Shown here: positions 37,524 through 45,134 of the stretch, in pieces
Position numbering within the stretch: the stretch's first letter is position 1
How the letters are laid out: each line of letters starts with the position of its first letter
NCBI GenBank assembly: GCA_002404395.1
Contig: DHJP01000162.1
Location: forward strand, 1 to 45,134
Length of the DNA stretch: 45,134 nucleotides
DNA from: Clostridiales bacterium UBA4717
GTDB taxonomy: Bacteria; Bacillota; Clostridia; Oscillospirales; CAG-272
Direction: 5' to 3'
The notes under the pieces: generated by a model
The model's input: the letters and a program-made list of their open reading frames with translations, nothing else
What the model was told of the DNA's origin: nothing
Databases searched by the model: none
Made by a program: the position numbers and the translations under genes

Positions 37524-38705
37524 TTATTTGATACTCACGGCAAGCTTTTGAACGCCCTGAGAAATCTTTGAGATCAAAATATCCGCCTCATCAAATGTAT
37601 TGTATTCGCTGAGACTTATGCGTATTGTTGAGTCCGCCTCACGTTCGGTCAGCCCGAATGAAAGCAGGGTTCCCGACACGTGTCCCGAATGTGAGGAACA
37701 GGCAGAACCGCTTGAAACATACACGCCCTCGCCCGACAGATAGTGAAGCATAGTCTCGCTTTTTATGCCCGGCAGCCGCAGACTGACTATATGCGGAGCA
37801 CGTTCCGAATCCGGGATATTCAATGTAAACTCCCGAGCAAGCTCGTTTTCAATATAATCACGAAGCGACTTCATTTTCTCAATGCCTGAATCAAGCTGTT
37901 TTGAAAAATATGCCGCCGCCGCGCCGAAGCCCGCAATCCCCACCGTATTCTCGGTGCCCGATCTGAACCCCTTTTCCTGACCGCCGCCGTATATTATCGG
38001 CACAAGCTTTCTTGCCTTGATTATCGCCGAGTCGATATACAACGCGCCGACTCCTTTGGGGCCGTGTATCTTGTGAGACGACAGCGTTATCAGATCCGCG
38101 CCGAGACTCGCAGGGGTAAACTTCAGCTTCAAAAAGCCCTGTACGGCATCGGTGTGGATCACCGCTTCGCGGTTTTTGGACTTGACGATTTTGGAAATGC
38201 GCTTTATGTCATTGACCGCGCCGGTCTCGTTGTTTACAAGCATTACGCTTACAAGCACCGTATCCGAGTCTGCCTCCGCTTCGAGCATATCATAATCGAA
38301 ACGACCTTTTATGCTCGGGATCCTCACGACTCTGAATCCGTCGCTCTCAAGCTTGTCCGCGCATCTGCCCACTGCCGGATGTTCGCTGTCCGATACAATT
38401 ATTTTCTGACCGGGGCGGAATTTTTTGGCACGGCAGACTCCGAAAAGCGCAAGGTTATCTGCCTCGGTCCCCGAAGCGGTAAACACGAGTCTCGGGTCTC
38501 CGAAAGGCGAAATGCCTTTAACTCCGAGCGCGTTCAAAAGCTCGGCACGCGCCTGCGATACGATCCTTTCGGCGTCGACCCCGAGCGTGTGAAGCGAGGA
38601 AGGATTACCGTAATACCGCACCATTACTTCGCTCATACGCCCGAGCGCGGCTTCGCACAGCGCGGTAGTCGCGCTGTTGTCGAAATATACTTCGGTTCCG
38701 TTCAT
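37524..38705 (-). CDS. Cysteine desulfurase
   Basis: NifS/IscS-type PLP enzyme that moves sulfur from cysteine to an enzyme persulfide for Fe-S clusters or thionucleosides. It opens with VYFDNSATT; the PLP lysine is Lys212 in LSSHKIHGPKG, and the catalytic Cys336 is in SSGSACSSHSG. The 393 residues are standard for the group that often feeds tRNA thiolation (ThiI partner) or IscU. The ATG overlaps the upstream lipoprotein stop (ATGA), so it is translationally coupled. Neither iscU nor thiI/mnmA is next to it. Confidence 0.93.
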   Translation of the reverse strand: MNGTEVYFDNSATTALCEAALGRMSEVMVRYYGNPSSLHTLGVDAERIVSQARAELLNALGVKGISPFGDPRLVFTASGTEADNLALFGVCRAKKFRPGQKIIVSDSEHPAVGRCADKLESDGFRVVRIPSIKGRFDYDMLEAEADSDTVLVSVMLVNNETGAVNDIKRISKIVKSKNREAVIHTDAVQGFLKLKFTPASLGADLITLSSHKIHGPKGVGALYIDSAIIKARKLVPIIYGGGQEKGFRSGTENTVGIAGFGAAAAYFSKQLDSGIEKMKSLRDYIENELAREFTLNIPDSERAPHIVSLRLPGIKSETMLHYLSGEGVYVSSGSACSSHSGHVSGTLLSFGLTEREADSTIRISLSEYNTFDEADILISKISQGVQKLAVSIK

Positions 38706-39265
38706 TTTTCAAAAACCATACTGTCCGCCATGAATATTACGTCTTCAATATGCCTGTCGTAAAGCGAGCTTTCGGCGGTATACGTGAATATATATATCTC
38801 GGGCATCGAAGTGAACACTCCGTTATTCGGCGTGAAAACTACAAGCTGCATAAATTTGAATTCCCTGTCGCCGAGCTTTGCGGTATAAATATATTTCTTT
38901 GCCGGACGGTTTCCGAGCGTCGAATCCGTGGCTTTTTCCTCAAAAGCCACATCGGTAAATATGCTTTCGATATCTGCGAGTGCCGCTTCCCACGCGCTTT
39001 CGGCATCGGAGGCGTCTCCGGCGTCAAAGCCCATTACAGACACGTTTGAAGTATCAAAGTCATTGTAATATGCTGAGGTCATTCCGCTTTCGACATCCGA
39101 AGTCCATCCCTTAAGCATATAAAAATCGTATCCGACATTGTCGGCGGAGATCTCAACGCATCCCTCGGGTACGCCGAGTTCTTTATCTTCGCCGCAGGCG
39201 GCAAGCAAAAGCGCGGTTGAGACTGCAAGGACCGCAATCAGGATTCTAAAGGCATATTTCCGCAT
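38702..39265 (-). CDS. Lipoprotein, PsbP-like fold, unknown function
   Basis: Exported lipoprotein of 187 residues with signal peptide and lipobox LAAC (Cys24). The mature part (YDFYMLKGWTSD, VSVMGFDAG, YIYTAKLGDREFKFMQLVVF) resembles PsbP-like or DUF1795 folds common in Firmicutes lipoproteins, by eye only. AAAGGAAG lies 6 nt before the ATG. It has a consensus promoter at 39315-39343 and overlaps the cysteine desulfurase start by 4 bp, an odd pairing of a surface protein with a cytosolic enzyme. Confidence 0.75.
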   Translation of the reverse strand: MRKYAFRILIAVLAVSTALLLAACGEDKELGVPEGCVEISADNVGYDFYMLKGWTSDVESGMTSAYYNDFDTSNVSVMGFDAGDASDAESAWEAALADIESIFTDVAFEEKATDSTLGNRPAKKYIYTAKLGDREFKFMQLVVFTPNNGVFTSMPEIYIFTYTAESSLYDRHIEDVIFMADSMVFEK

Positions 39266-39314
39266 CAGGAGCTTCCTTTCGTTTGCGTTTTTTACACATT
39301 ATAATATCGGTGTA

Positions 39315-39343
39315 ATTATACCCCAGCTCAAAAGCGTTGTCAA
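39315..39343 (-). promoter_or_regulatory. Promoter of the lipoprotein unit
   Basis: TTGACA at 39338-39343 and TATAAT at 39315-39320 on the minus strand, 17-bp spacer. It is back to back with the yicC promoter, 50 bp away. Confidence 0.88.
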
Positions 39344-39392
39344 CAGGCAAATTGTTAATAAATCCGATATCGGCTTTTTGAACCGCGAATCC

Positions 39393-39421
39393 TTGACAAG
39401 CGCCGGAAATTCTGCTATAAT
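39393..39421 (+). promoter_or_regulatory. yicC operon promoter
   Basis: TTGACA at 39393-39398 and TATAAT at 39416-39421, 17-bp spacer, about 70 bp before the yicC ATG. It probably drives yicC-remA-rpoZ-priA-def-fmt. Confidence 0.88.
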
Positions 39422-39465
39422 AAGTACTTGTAGAATTATGCCTGCCGAGGTATCGGCATTATGTC

Positions 39466-39476
39466 CGGCTACGCCG
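39466..39476 (+). repeat. Short GC hairpin before yicC
   Basis: CGGC-TAC-GCCG, a reduced 4-bp stem copy of the hairpin family, 13 bp before the yicC ATG. No SD follows it here. Confidence 0.5.
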
Positions 39477-39489
39477 TTATTTGATAATC

Positions 39490-40377
39490 ATGATCAAAAG
39501 CATGACCGCTTTCGCGCGCGCCGCGCAAAGCTCGGAAACCAAGCTCACCACCGTCGAGATCAAGTCGGTAAACAATCGGTATCTTGACTGCTCGGTGAAA
39601 ATATCGCGTGTTTTTTCTTTTCTTGAAGACCGTGTGCGCAAATACATTGCCGAATGCGGAATAAACCGCGGTAAGGTAGACGTATTCATCTCGGTTGATA
39701 TAACCGAAAACACCTCGTCGGAGCTGTCGCTTGACAAAGCGTATGCAAGCTCATATATAGCCGCATTACACGAGTTGAGAGATACTTTTTCGCTCAAAGA
39801 CGATATTTCGGTGATGACGGTTGCGCAAAACCGCGACATCTTCAGCGAGCGTAAGACCGCCGAGGACGCGGATGCCGCCTGGCTTGAAGTAAAGCCGGTG
39901 CTTGACCGTGCGATCGAAGCCTTTCTGAAAATGCGCGAGTCTGAGGGTGAAAAGCTGAAGCGTGATATACTTGCAAAGCTTGAAGGGATCGAGCTTATCA
40001 AGTCAAAGATCGAAACGCTTTCCGAAGAGGATATCAAAACCTATCGGGAACGTTTTGAAGCAAAATTGCGTCAAATCATCGGTGAAAACGGCATTGCGCT
40101 TAACGAACAGCTGATCATCACCGAGTGCGCGGTGTATGCCGACAGAGTGGCGATCGACGAGGAGCTTGTGCGTCTCGGATGCCACTTCAATGCATTCAGA
40201 GAGATCATGAATACCGGAGGTCAGGTCGGCAGAAAGCTTGACTTCCTCTTGCAGGAGATTAACCGCGAGATCAACACTACCGGCTCAAAATGCTCCAATA
40301 CGACGATCGCCTCACTCGTGGTCGAAGCCAAGAGCGAGCTTGAAAAGATCCGCGAGCAGATCCAGAATATCGAATAA
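39490..40377 (+). CDS. yicC: YicC family endoribonuclease
   Basis: YicC/YloC-family protein of 295 residues, shown in other bacteria to be an endoribonuclease acting on RNA. The start MIKSMTAFARA is typical, and the C-terminal DUF1732 part ends with LDFLLQEINREINTTGSKC and VEAKSELEKIREQIQNIE. The ATG at 39490 has no SD; an in-frame TTG at 39481 would add three residues. It opens the conserved yicC-remA block of Bacillota. Confidence 0.93.
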   Translation: MIKSMTAFARAAQSSETKLTTVEIKSVNNRYLDCSVKISRVFSFLEDRVRKYIAECGINRGKVDVFISVDITENTSSELSLDKAYASSYIAALHELRDTFSLKDDISVMTVAQNRDIFSERKTAEDADAAWLEVKPVLDRAIEAFLKMRESEGEKLKRDILAKLEGIELIKSKIETLSEEDIKTYRERFEAKLRQIIGENGIALNEQLIITECAVYADRVAIDEELVRLGCHFNAFREIMNTGGQVGRKLDFLLQEINREINTTGSKCSNTTIASLVVEAKSELEKIREQIQNIE

Positions 40378-40407
40378 ACGCTTTTTTCGGAAAGTCAGGT
40401 GAATATT

Positions 40408-40695
40408 ATGCGTTTCATAAACGTCGGCTTCGGAAACATGGTAGCCACGGATCGCGTGATCACGCTTGCAAGCCCCGATTCCGCACCGATCAAAAGGATG
40501 ATCCAGGATGCTAAGGATGACGGCCGTGCGATCGACCTCAGTTGCGGCCGAAAGACCCGCTCGGTGATAATTACCGACAGCGACCACGTAATACTCTCGG
40601 CGATCCAGCCCGAGACTCTCTCGGCAAGACTCAACGGCAAGACCGCGCCGGATCAGGACGGTAACACGGAAGAAATCGAGCGCGAGGATGACTGA
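40408..40695 (+). CDS. remA: RemA/DUF370 family regulator
   Basis: RemA (YlzA/DUF370) small DNA-binding protein, which in Bacillus activates extracellular-matrix genes. Core motifs are [23 protein letters not shown] and [14 protein letters not shown]. At 95 residues it is slightly longer than usual because of an acidic tail ([10 protein letters not shown]). AGGTGA lies 5 nt before the ATG at 40408. In most Clostridia the next gene would be gmk; here rpoZ follows instead. Confidence 0.92.
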   Translation: MRFINVGFGNMVATDRVITLASPDSAPIKRMIQDAKDDGRAIDLSCGRKTRSVIITDSDHVILSAIQPETLSARLNGKTAPDQDGNTEEIEREDD

Positions 40696-40777
40696 AAACG
40701 ACCGTATCTGCCAAAAATATCTTTACGTAACAATGTTCATTTTATTTAGTCACCTATTGTGACATGGAGGTATATAT

Positions 40778-41065
40778 ATGATCTACCCGTCAATCGACGA
40801 GCTTACCGAACACGGAAAGTACAACAGATACACTCTTGTGGTTGCAACCGCAAAGTGTGCAAGACTCGTAACCGACGAATACGTTCGTCAGCGCGAAGAA
40901 GCAGAAAGACTGCTTGCAAACAAAGAAACCGAGAAGAGCCTCGCGGCTTTGATAAAACGCGAATTCCGCGATGATAAAGCCGTAAAGGTGGCAATAAACA
41001 AAATCGACAACGGCGAGTATAAGATCGACGACTCATCGGTCGTTTTCGACGAAAACGACGACTGA
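40778..41065 (+). CDS. rpoZ: DNA-directed RNA polymerase subunit omega
   Basis: Omega subunit, 95 residues, which binds the beta' subunit and helps assemble RNA polymerase. The conserved part is NRYTLVVATAKCARLV followed by a long helix. The C-terminal acidic tail resembles Clostridia versions. GGAGG is 7 nt before the ATG. The priA ATG overlaps its stop (TGATG), so translation is coupled. Confidence 0.88.
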   Translation: MIYPSIDELTEHGKYNRYTLVVATAKCARLVTDEYVRQREEAERLLANKETEKSLAALIKREFRDDKAVKVAINKIDNGEYKIDDSSVVFDENDD

Positions 41066-43347
41066 TGCCCGATATGTCGAGCCGATATGCCGGCGTATAT
41101 ATACTCGGGCTTCCGTTTGCCGCCGATAAGATATATGACTATGAGATCCCGGAGTCGCTTATCGGAGAGATCAAGCCCGGCACTTTTGTAAAGGTTCCGT
41201 TTTCAAAAGGCAACCGAAGCAGAAACGCAGTGGTGGTCAGGCTCAGCGAAAGCTGTGAATACGACAAGATCAAGCCCGTGCTGGCGGTCGCAACCGACCG
41301 CATTTCTCTGAATGAGGAAATGCTCGGGCTGTGCTCATTTTTGAAAGAGCGCACTTTCTGCACTTTCACCGACGCGGTACACGCGCTCGCAGGTCAGGCG
41401 GAAAAAATAATCGCGGGAAACCTTAAAGCGATAAATGACGAACTCTATTCGCTCGCACCCGGTGTCGATCCGAACAGGGTCAAAGGAAGCACCAGAAAAA
41501 ACGCTGTAATACTGCTCGGCGAGCGCGGAGAGTTAAAATACTCCGAATTAAAAAGACTGACCGGCATCAGCCGCGCTCAATTGTCTGCGCTTGAAGCTTC
41601 GGGAATACTTGTGCGCACCGATAACGAACTTTTCAGGAACCCATACGCCAAACGCATCTCAAACACTCCGGACGATAACATATTGAGTGAAGAACAACAG
41701 CGCGCTTATAAGGAACTCGAAGCCTTATTATGCAAGGATTCACCTCAGGCGGCATTGCTTTTCGGAGTCACCGGAAGCGGGAAAACACGTGTCATCAAGG
41801 CACTTATCGACCGCACCGTCGAACTTAAGAAATCGGTCATTGTACTTGTGCCCGAAATATCGCTCACGCCGCAGACCGCCGATTTGTTCTGCTCATATTA
41901 CAAAAACCGCGTTGCGGTACTGCATTCATCGCTCACCGCCGCCGAGCGGTTCGATACGAGGCGGCGAATCGAAGCGGGCGAGGTCGATGTGGTGATCGGC
42001 ACCCGCAGTGCTGTTTTCGCGCCGCTTTCAAATCTCGGACTTATCGTTCTCGACGAAGAACAGGAGCATACCTACAAATCGGATATGGCTCCGAAATATC
42101 ACACAAAAGACATTGCCAGATACCGTGCGAAATATCACAACGCATTGATGTTGCTCGCCTCCGCTACCCCCTCGTTTGAAAGCTATTACAAGGGAGAGAT
42201 CGGAAAATATACGACCGTCAGACTTACCGAACGTTACGGCGACGCAGTGCTCCCCACGGTGAGCGCCGCGGATATGCGCACAGACGACAAAAGCGGCAGA
42301 CAGTCTCCGCTCGGCAGTGTCCTTACTGCGGAGATCGAAAAAAATCTGAAAGCAAACGAACAAACCATTCTGTTCGTAAATCGCCGCGGATACAATAACT
42401 TTGTCTCCTGCATGAGCTGCGGCGAGGTCATCAGCTGTCCGAATTGCAGTGTATCGCTCACGCTCCACAAAAGCAGATATTCAAGCGGCACTTTGGTCTG
42501 TCACTACTGCAATCACCGCGAAAAACTGCCATCAAAATGCCCGAAATGCCAAAAAGAGCATCTTTCCTATAAAGGCTTCGGCACCCAACTCGTAGAACAG
42601 GAGCTTGCCGAAAAATTTCCGGGCGTGCGCACCCTGCGAATGGACGCGGACACCGTATCCGGAAAAGTCTCGTCGGATGAAGGCGGCTTAAACTTCAGAC
42701 ACGAAGAGTTGCTTGCCGACTTCCGAGCGCACAAAGCCGACATTTTGATCGGCACTCAGATGGTAACAAAAGGACATGATTTCCCGGACGTAACGCTTGT
42801 CGGGGTGATTGATGCCGACAGCGCGCTTTACATTGACGACTACCGCGCCGGCGAACGCGCGTTTGATCTGCTCACTCAGGTTATCGGCAGAGCCGGCAGA
42901 GCAAGCAAGCGCGGCAGAGCGGTCATACAGACCCGCAATCCGGACAACGAGACTCTGCATTTTGCAAAGGCACAGGATTACGAAGGCTTTTATCAAAGCT
43001 CGATCGCGCTGCGCAAGCAGTTGGTTTTTCCGCCCTTTTGCGATTTTGCGGTTATTTCGGTCTCTTCAGACAGCGAAGCGGAACTTATAAAAGCTATCGG
43101 AGAGCTTGACCGCCGTATACGCGAGCTTATCGGCAAAGACGGCGAATACTCCGATATTGCCGCCGCGGCGTTCAGACCGAGCGAAGCGCCCGTTTACAAG
43201 CTCAACAACATTTTCAGAATGCGTATAGTGATCAAATGCGCATTTACCAAACGCTGCCGCAAACTGCTTTCAATGTTACTTGAAGAATTTACGGTGAAGC
43301 TGCCGAAAGTTATGCTTACGATCGACATAAATCCGACAAATCTGTGA
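41065..43347 (+). CDS. priA: Primosomal protein N' (PriA helicase)
   Basis: Replication-restart DNA helicase, 760 residues. The N-terminal 3'-DNA-binding domain and winged helix are followed by the helicase core with Walker A GVTGSGKT at 234-241 and motif II DEEQEH at 330-335. Eight zinc cysteines are grouped as CMSCGE, CPNC, CHYC and CPKC. Motif VI region is GRAGRASKRGRAVIQTRNP. It usually follows coaBC; here it directly follows rpoZ. Length is normal. Confidence 0.95.
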   Translation: MPDMSSRYAGVYILGLPFAADKIYDYEIPESLIGEIKPGTFVKVPFSKGNRSRNAVVVRLSESCEYDKIKPVLAVATDRISLNEEMLGLCSFLKERTFCTFTDAVHALAGQAEKIIAGNLKAINDELYSLAPGVDPNRVKGSTRKNAVILLGERGELKYSELKRLTGISRAQLSALEASGILVRTDNELFRNPYAKRISNTPDDNILSEEQQRAYKELEALLCKDSPQAALLFGVTGSGKTRVIKALIDRTVELKKSVIVLVPEISLTPQTADLFCSYYKNRVAVLHSSLTAAERFDTRRRIEAGEVDVVIGTRSAVFAPLSNLGLIVLDEEQEHTYKSDMAPKYHTKDIARYRAKYHNALMLLASATPSFESYYKGEIGKYTTVRLTERYGDAVLPTVSAADMRTDDKSGRQSPLGSVLTAEIEKNLKANEQTILFVNRRGYNNFVSCMSCGEVISCPNCSVSLTLHKSRYSSGTLVCHYCNHREKLPSKCPKCQKEHLSYKGFGTQLVEQELAEKFPGVRTLRMDADTVSGKVSSDEGGLNFRHEELLADFRAHKADILIGTQMVTKGHDFPDVTLVGVIDADSALYIDDYRAGERAFDLLTQVIGRAGRASKRGRAVIQTRNPDNETLHFAKAQDYEGFYQSSIALRKQLVFPPFCDFAVISVSSDSEAELIKAIGELDRRIRELIGKDGEYSDIAAAAFRPSEAPVYKLNNIFRMRIVIKCAFTKRCRKLLSMLLEEFTVKLPKVMLTIDINPTNL

Positions 43348-43402
43348 CCGAACAAGTCTGAACATACGAATCAACATCGGCGAAATTTCGCGAGTTATTT
43401 GA

Positions 43403-43417
43403 GTCGGCTACGCCGAC
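43403..43417 (+). repeat. Short GC hairpin before def
   Basis: GTCGGC-TAC-GCCGAC preceded by GA and followed by GTAGGA, the def SD. A second palindrome, GCGAAATTTCGC (43380-43391), lies just upstream in the priA-def gap. Confidence 0.75.
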
Positions 43418-43429
43418 GTAGGAACTATT

Positions 43430-43912
43430 ATGGCAATACTTAACATTATTACCGAGGAAGACAGCACAGGCGAAGAATTTCTCCGTAAGACCAGCCGCAG
43501 TGTCGATAAAATCACACCGCGGATACTGACCTTGCTTGACGATATGAAAGACACGCTTCATAAAGCAAACGGAGTCGGGCTTGCCGCAGTCCAGGTCGGT
43601 GTGCTTCGCAGAGTGGTTATAATCGAAGTGGAAGAGGGTGAGCTGATCGAGCTTATAAATCCCGAAATAATCAGATCGTCGGGCACACAGAACGAAGCGG
43701 AGGGCTGCCTCTCGCTGCCCGGAAAATGGGGGATCACCGACAGACCGATGAAGGTCACAGTCCGCGCTCTGGACCGTTTCGGAAACAGCTTCACCGTAAC
43801 GGGGGAAGGCTTGCTTGCGCGCGCCTTCTGTCATGAGCTTGACCATCTTGATGGTAAGCTCTTTACCGATAACGCAATACGGATGCTTTCCGAGGATGAA
43901 ATAGAGAGCTGA
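43430..43912 (+). CDS. def: Peptide deformylase
   Basis: Removes the formyl group from nascent protein N-termini. All three motifs are present: GVGLAAVQ at 48-55, EGCLS with metal ligand Cys93, and CHELDHLDG with His135, Glu136 and His139. The 160-residue length fits. AGGA lies 6 nt before the ATG. It is followed by fmt, its partner in the formyl-Met cycle. Confidence 0.95.
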   Translation: MAILNIITEEDSTGEEFLRKTSRSVDKITPRILTLLDDMKDTLHKANGVGLAAVQVGVLRRVVIIEVEEGELIELINPEIIRSSGTQNEAEGCLSLPGKWGITDRPMKVTVRALDRFGNSFTVTGEGLLARAFCHELDHLDGKLFTDNAIRMLSEDEIES

Positions 43913-43939
43913 TACAAAATCGCTTTGCTTCCTTGATGA

Positions 43940-43954
43940 GTCGGCGCCGCCGAC
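43940..43954 (+). repeat. Short GC hairpin before fmt
   Basis: GTCGGC-GCC-GCCGAC preceded by GA and followed by AAAGTGAG, a weak SD for fmt, in the 56-bp def-fmt gap. Confidence 0.7.
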
Positions 43955-43968
43955 AAAGTGAGCTTAAA

Positions 43969-44907
43969 ATGAAGATATTGTTTATGGGAACTCCCGACTT
44001 TGCACGCGAGATACTTGCCGAGCTGATTGCAAGCGGCAATATGATCATCGGCGTGCTCACCCAGCCGGATAAGCCGCGCGGACGCGGCATGGTGCTTACG
44101 CCGTCGAGCGTAAAGGTGCTTGCACTTGAGTCGGGCATACCGGTATATCAGCCGGAAACTTTGAAAAATTCGGCTTTCGCAAGCGAGCTTGAAGCCCTTG
44201 ACCCCGAGCTTATCGTTGTTGCCGCATACGGAAAAATACTGCCGGAGTATGTGTTGAACTATCCGAAGTTCGGTTGTATAAACGTTCACGCTTCCTTGCT
44301 TCCCGAATACCGCGGTGCCGCGCCGATACAGCGCGCGATCCTTGACGGAAAAAAGCAGACCGGCGTAACGATAATGAAGATGGAAAAGGGACTTGACACC
44401 GGCGATATGCTTTTGAAGATACCGGTTCAGATCCTGCCCGAAGATAATTTTGAATCGCTTCACGACAAGCTTGCCGAGGCGGGAAGAAAAGCGATCCTTG
44501 AAGCGACGGCACTGATAGAATGCGGAAAAGCGGTCTATGAAAAGCAGGACGACGCGCTGTCAACATACGCCGCAAAGATCGAAAAGCCGGACTGTATCCT
44601 GAATTTTGACGCAGACGTATCGGCGGTCCACGATAAGATACGCGCCCTATCGCCCGTACCGCTTGCTTTTGCATATCTCGAAGGCAAGCAGTTCAAAATA
44701 GTTTCATCCGTGATCGCTTCAGACAAGACAGTCGACGCGCCGCCCGGAACGATCGTCTCCTGCGCCGACGGCGTGCTCAACGTCGCCTGCCGAAACGGGA
44801 TCATCGGTATTCGCTCGCTTATACCCGAAGGCAAAAAGAAAATGTCTGCCGCCGATTTTATTCGCGGGCATTCGGTCGAAGGTCTTGCGTTTTCCGCAGA
44901 CCGTTGA
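43969..44907 (+). CDS. fmt: Methionyl-tRNA formyltransferase
   Basis: Formylates initiator Met-tRNA using 10-formyl-tetrahydrofolate. The start MKILFMGTPDFA is the family N-terminus. QPDKPRGRGMVLTPSSVK lies near 32-49. The catalytic Asn105 and His107 are in INVHASLLPEYRGAAPIQRA, and Asp143 is in GLDTGDM. A C-terminal OB fold follows. Length 312 residues, normal. The frame is open to 43933 but the first part is repeat-derived. It ends before a structured non-coding edge. Confidence 0.95.
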   Translation: MKILFMGTPDFAREILAELIASGNMIIGVLTQPDKPRGRGMVLTPSSVKVLALESGIPVYQPETLKNSAFASELEALDPELIVVAAYGKILPEYVLNYPKFGCINVHASLLPEYRGAAPIQRAILDGKKQTGVTIMKMEKGLDTGDMLLKIPVQILPEDNFESLHDKLAEAGRKAILEATALIECGKAVYEKQDDALSTYAAKIEKPDCILNFDADVSAVHDKIRALSPVPLAFAYLEGKQFKIVSSVIASDKTVDAPPGTIVSCADGVLNVACRNGIIGIRSLIPEGKKKMSAADFIRGHSVEGLAFSADR

Positions 44908-44930
44908 AAGGAGACCAGCTATGAAAAGTC

Positions 44931-44963
44931 AAGAGAAAAATAAGATTAAATAAGACGGGTAGC
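44931..44963 (+). other. 10-codon ORF with strong SD after fmt
   Basis: ATG AAA AGT ... TAA (MKSQEKNKIK) with AAAGGAG placed 8 nt upstream. The SD is good, so this is either a regulatory leader peptide or the start of a gene interrupted by an insertion just downstream. Not enough sequence to decide. Confidence 0.4.
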
Positions 44964-45134
44964 ATCGAACAGAACATTGTGCTTTAGGAGGGTGAAAATA
45001 ACGCGAACAAGTTTATGAGCGACATGACCTAAAGCACCGTAATGACTGAGACCTTGAGAAAGTTTCAGTTGGTAATAATTGAAAAAGGTATCGTTTTTTA
45101 AAGTGAGCTGCCAAGCGGAATTGATTAAAGCGAA
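44964..45134 (+). other. Structured non-coding sequence at window edge
   Basis: No open frame of gene length. A 10-bp inverted repeat GTGCTTTAGG / CCTAAAGCAC (44979-44988, 45028-45037) encloses 39 nt, and a hairpin at 45046-45068 ends in the GNRA-type tetraloop GAGA. The stretch is visibly richer in A and T than the genes before it. A structured RNA such as the 5' part of a group II intron or a gene leader is possible. Confidence 0.35.

Noticed and set aside
36408..37571. Long plus-strand open frame of 387 codons opposite the Gfo/Idh gene
   Set aside because: It is fully antisense to a gene with clear family motifs, has no SD, and its translation has no recognisable domain; it is a shadow of codon bias.

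Overview
The window reads as chromosomal DNA of an anaerobic, endospore-forming-lineage Bacillota, most likely class Clostridia. The evidence is a spoIIR gene, a ferredoxin-dependent indolepyruvate oxidoreductase, NAD-dependent DNA ligase, RemA, lactocepin-like S8 proteases, TTG/GTG starts backed by strong Shine-Dalgarno (SD) sequences, and sigma-A promoters. All ten promoters I could place have an exact 17-bp spacer. No tRNA, rRNA, CRISPR array, prophage or intact insertion sequence was seen.

Layout. 1-676: 3' end of a surface protein (stalk plus NPCBM-like domain). 728-7513, minus strand: serC, serA, an AraC regulator, an acyl-ACP thioesterase, iorA and iorB behind one strong promoter. 7716-9038: a small membrane protein and a ComF-like phosphoribosyltransferase. 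9131-14054: three tandem GH39-like glycosidases and a membrane-anchored glycerophosphodiesterase. 14157-15528: a scarred region with a two-helix membrane peptide, a 5'-truncated iron alcohol dehydrogenase and a CsoR-type copper sensor. 15777-25113, minus strand: a CMP-kinase-like/ParB-like fusion, a Gfo/Idh oxidoreductase, obgE, ligA, a GT4 glycosyltransferase, murJ and spoIIR. 25422-31693: two translationally coupled secreted S8 proteases. 31758-33024: a PRTase and a divergent Lrp regulator. 33113-36322: a methionine ABC transporter operon. 36417-39265, minus strand: lipoprotein, cysteine desulfurase and a second Gfo/Idh oxidoreductase. 39490-44907: yicC, remA, rpoZ, priA, def and fmt, a core information-processing run from which gmk and coaBC are missing. 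44908-45134: a non-coding edge that looks like structured RNA.

Three things stand out. (1) The methionine transporter operon starts with a consensus promoter, a 41-residue leader ORF carrying nine methionines, and an intrinsic terminator: the architecture of a ribosome-mediated attenuator, with no SAM riboswitch or T-box visible. (2) The operon's binding protein MetQ is circularly permuted: the usual C-terminal half follows the lipobox and the usual N-terminal half comes last. (3) Sixteen copies of a short GC-rich hairpin (consensus about GAGTCGGCTACGCCGAC) lie in intergenic spaces, eleven of them just before the SD or start of a gene. In several leaders the hairpin is part of a larger 120-145 bp structured unit, and it is tandemly repeated before obgE, ligA and serC.

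Limits: all family assignments come from reading motifs by eye, with no database search. Start sites were chosen from SD sequences and family lengths.
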